NCBI GenBank assembly: GCA_046759385.1
Contig: JBHICC010000072.1
Coordinates: 1 to 6,813 of the forward strand
Reading direction: 5' to 3'
DNA: 6,813 nucleotides
From: JBHICC01 sp046759385
GTDB taxonomy: Bacteria; Pseudomonadota; Gammaproteobacteria; Acidiferrobacterales; SPGG2
Below are positions 5,227 through 6,813 of this stretch, piece after piece. The translations under genes were made by a program, and so were the position numbers. A model generated the notes under the pieces. It had not been told where the DNA came from. It ran no database searches and worked only from the letters and a program-made list of their open reading frames with translations. The first letter of the stretch is position 1. Each line of letters opens with the position of its first letter.

Positions 5227-6789
5227 CTATTTCGCCACGACGTACACGCCGCCGCGGCGCGGATCGCCCGCTCCATCAAAGCGCTTGTCTTGGGCGTGGT
5301 AGCCGGCGACATGGACACCGCCGAAGAACAGGTTTCGCTCTTCCCAGAGCTTTCTCTGGGGGAATTCCTTTTCGAGCCGGTCCAACTCGGCAGGTCTGAA
5401 GCCAGGCTCGATGCTAAGCAGCCCATTCTCAAAGTGTATGCGCGGACTCTCGACTGCTTTTTTCGTTGGCATACGAAAATCGATGAGATTTAGCAGCACC
5501 TGCAACATCGCGGTGCGTATGCGGTTTGATCCGCCTGACCCCATGGCGAGCCTGAAACCGTCAGCACCAAGGATCAACGTCGGCGATACCATGGACGAGA
5601 GTCGGCGACCCGGAGTTCCCCGATGAAAGCCGCATGGGTTGATGTCTTCTTCTCCCAGCATGTTATTCAACATGATGCCCGTCCCAGGGATAACGTAGCC
5701 AGAACCCTCACCATTAGTGGTCGTCAGGCCTGCCATATTGCCCTTGCCATCGACAATACTGATGTGTGTTGTGCCGCCTTGGCTCGGCGCATGGTGTAGC
5801 ACAGTGGATCGATAACTGCGTAGCAGTCTTTGACCCAAGAGTCTACGCGCCGTCGAGTAGGCGCGCGTCGACTCGTGATCGATCATTTCTGTTCTTACCT
5901 GCTGGGCGCACTCCATCGTACGCGCGAGTAGCGTGAGATATGGCGCGCTTCCGAAAGTGAGCGCACGGACGTCCAACTCTTCCAAAAGTTTGAGAGCGAA
6001 AGCGATCAGCACGCCACCCGAGGACGGCGGCGGATTGGTAAAGACCTGCGCGCCTTGGTAATTGAACGCGAGCGGTTTTCGTTTGATTACACGATAGTTG
6101 TTGAGATCCTCGCGTGTGAGACTGCCGCCGCGTTCGCGGCAGTCCGCAATAATGCGTTGCGCGATTTCGCCGCGATAGAATAGCTGTGCTCCATCTCGGG
6201 CAAGCGCGTCGAGGGTGTCGGCCAGGTACGGCTGTTTGAATACTTCGCCTTCGTGTAGCAGGCGCTTGTTGTTGTTCGTACTGCGGTAAAGCTCGAATGC
6301 CTCAGGGGTCGAGGTCAAAATCTTTTCGAGAACACGAAATGAATAGGCTTGAAGTTGATTCAGGCGCACGCCACGCTGCGCGTAGCCGATCGCAGGCTCC
6401 ATGATCTGTTGCAAAGGCAGCGTGCACAGGTCCTGGTGGACCTTAAATAGGCCTTTTGTCGTACCTGGCGTCGCGATCGACCCCATGCCGATATGAAACT
6501 CCTGTTCAGTGGTGCCGAAATCCGCATTAATGGCGTAAAAGTTGATACCGGCGTGATGCGTTCCGCAGGCGGGGGTTTGGGTAAAGAAGTCATAGAGGAG
6601 CTGCTGCCCGTCGGTGTGCGCGAGCAGGAAGCCGCCGCCGCCGAGCGAGGTGAACACCGGCTCGACAACGCAAGCAGTAAACTGCGCTGCGAGCGCGGCG
6701 TCGAATGCGTTACCGCCCTCTTGCAATATGATTTTCGCCGCCTGTGCCGTCTTTGGGTGGCCGGCGGCAACGACACCTATCGCCTTCAT
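5227..6789 (-). CDS. gamma-glutamyltransferase family protein (short type)
   Basis: An Ntn-hydrolase of the gamma-glutamyltransferase family, 520 residues from ATG 6789. Members cleave themselves before a conserved threonine and then transfer or hydrolyse gamma-glutamyl groups of glutathione and relatives. The N-terminal landmark is VAAGHPKTAQAAKIILQEGG with AFDAALAA (7-35), then EPVFTSLGGGGF (43-54). The cleavage site lies in QGGTTHISIVDG, with Thr340 as likely nucleophile, giving subunits of about 339 and 181 residues. The small subunit has NGEGSGYVIPGTG (359-371), LNNMLGEED (374-382), RRLSSM (395-400), MGSGGSNRIRT (416-426) and a GAGDPRRGG end (507-514). It is shorter than the E. coli enzyme (about 580) and lacks the usual large-subunit arginine motif (FREMAP there, FFTQTP here at 68-73), so substrate choice may differ. 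ATG 6789 has no Shine-Dalgarno sequence and the frame stays open to the window edge, so the true start, and any signal peptide, may lie outside. Confidence 0.88.
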   Translation of the reverse strand: MKAIGVVAAGHPKTAQAAKIILQEGGNAFDAALAAQFTACVVEPVFTSLGGGGFLLAHTDGQQLLYDFFTQTPACGTHHAGINFYAINADFGTTEQEFHIGMGSIATPGTTKGLFKVHQDLCTLPLQQIMEPAIGYAQRGVRLNQLQAYSFRVLEKILTSTPEAFELYRSTNNNKRLLHEGEVFKQPYLADTLDALARDGAQLFYRGEIAQRIIADCRERGGSLTREDLNNYRVIKRKPLAFNYQGAQVFTNPPPSSGGVLIAFALKLLEELDVRALTFGSAPYLTLLARTMECAQQVRTEMIDHESTRAYSTARRLLGQRLLRSYRSTVLHHAPSQGGTTHISIVDGKGNMAGLTTTNGEGSGYVIPGTGIMLNNMLGEEDINPCGFHRGTPGRRLSSMVSPTLILGADGFRLAMGSGGSNRIRTAMLQVLLNLIDFRMPTKKAVESPRIHFENGLLSIEPGFRPAELDRLEKEFPQRKLWEERNLFFGGVHVAGYHAQDKRFDGAGDPRRGGVYVVAK

Positions 6790-6813
6790 AACCGCGTTAG
6801 CGTAACCAATAAT

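Overview
This is a bacterial window of moderate to fairly high GC by eye. It holds six convincing protein genes and one probable gene tail, packed in the ordinary bacterial way. I see no rRNA, tRNA, CRISPR array, transposase or phage gene. The mix (a TM0106-type RecB nuclease, a SirB1/TPR protein, a short gamma-glutamyltransferase, and an apparent sigma-54 promoter with an IHF-type site) suggests a Gram-negative bacterium, probably proteobacterial. The sequence alone does not allow a firmer placement.

Layout. Bases 2-73 look like the last codons of a plus-strand gene that begins outside the window, followed by about 370 bases without a credible gene. On the plus strand come a two-domain nuclease (442-1911: RecB-like nuclease with a four-cysteine signature, fused to an RNase H-like DEDD exonuclease domain) and a SirB1-family transglutaminase-like/TPR protein (2030-2905). 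A 326-base non-coding stretch (2906-3231) then leads into two overlapping small genes of unknown function (3232-3456 and 3453-3944). A perfect hairpin at 3955-3973 separates these from two minus-strand genes: a membrane-anchored alpha/beta hydrolase (4010-5149) and, upstream of it in transcription order, a short gamma-glutamyltransferase family enzyme (5227-6789). The latter's reading frame is still open at the right edge of the window.

The most interesting part is 2906-3944. The gene-free stretch carries a near-perfect sigma-54 (RpoN) promoter (TGGCACG-N4-ATGCA, with GG and GC exactly 10 bases apart), an exact match to the IHF consensus, and an 8-bp inverted repeat about 150-175 bases upstream of the predicted transcription start, where an activator site could lie. 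Downstream of a strong ribosome binding site are two unrecognised genes coupled by an ATGA overlap: a 74-residue acidic protein and a 163-residue protein with eight cysteines. I read this as a candidate sigma-54-controlled, translationally coupled two-gene unit of unknown function. The minus-strand pair could be one transcription unit (71-77 base gap), but nothing in the sequence links the two enzymes in one pathway.
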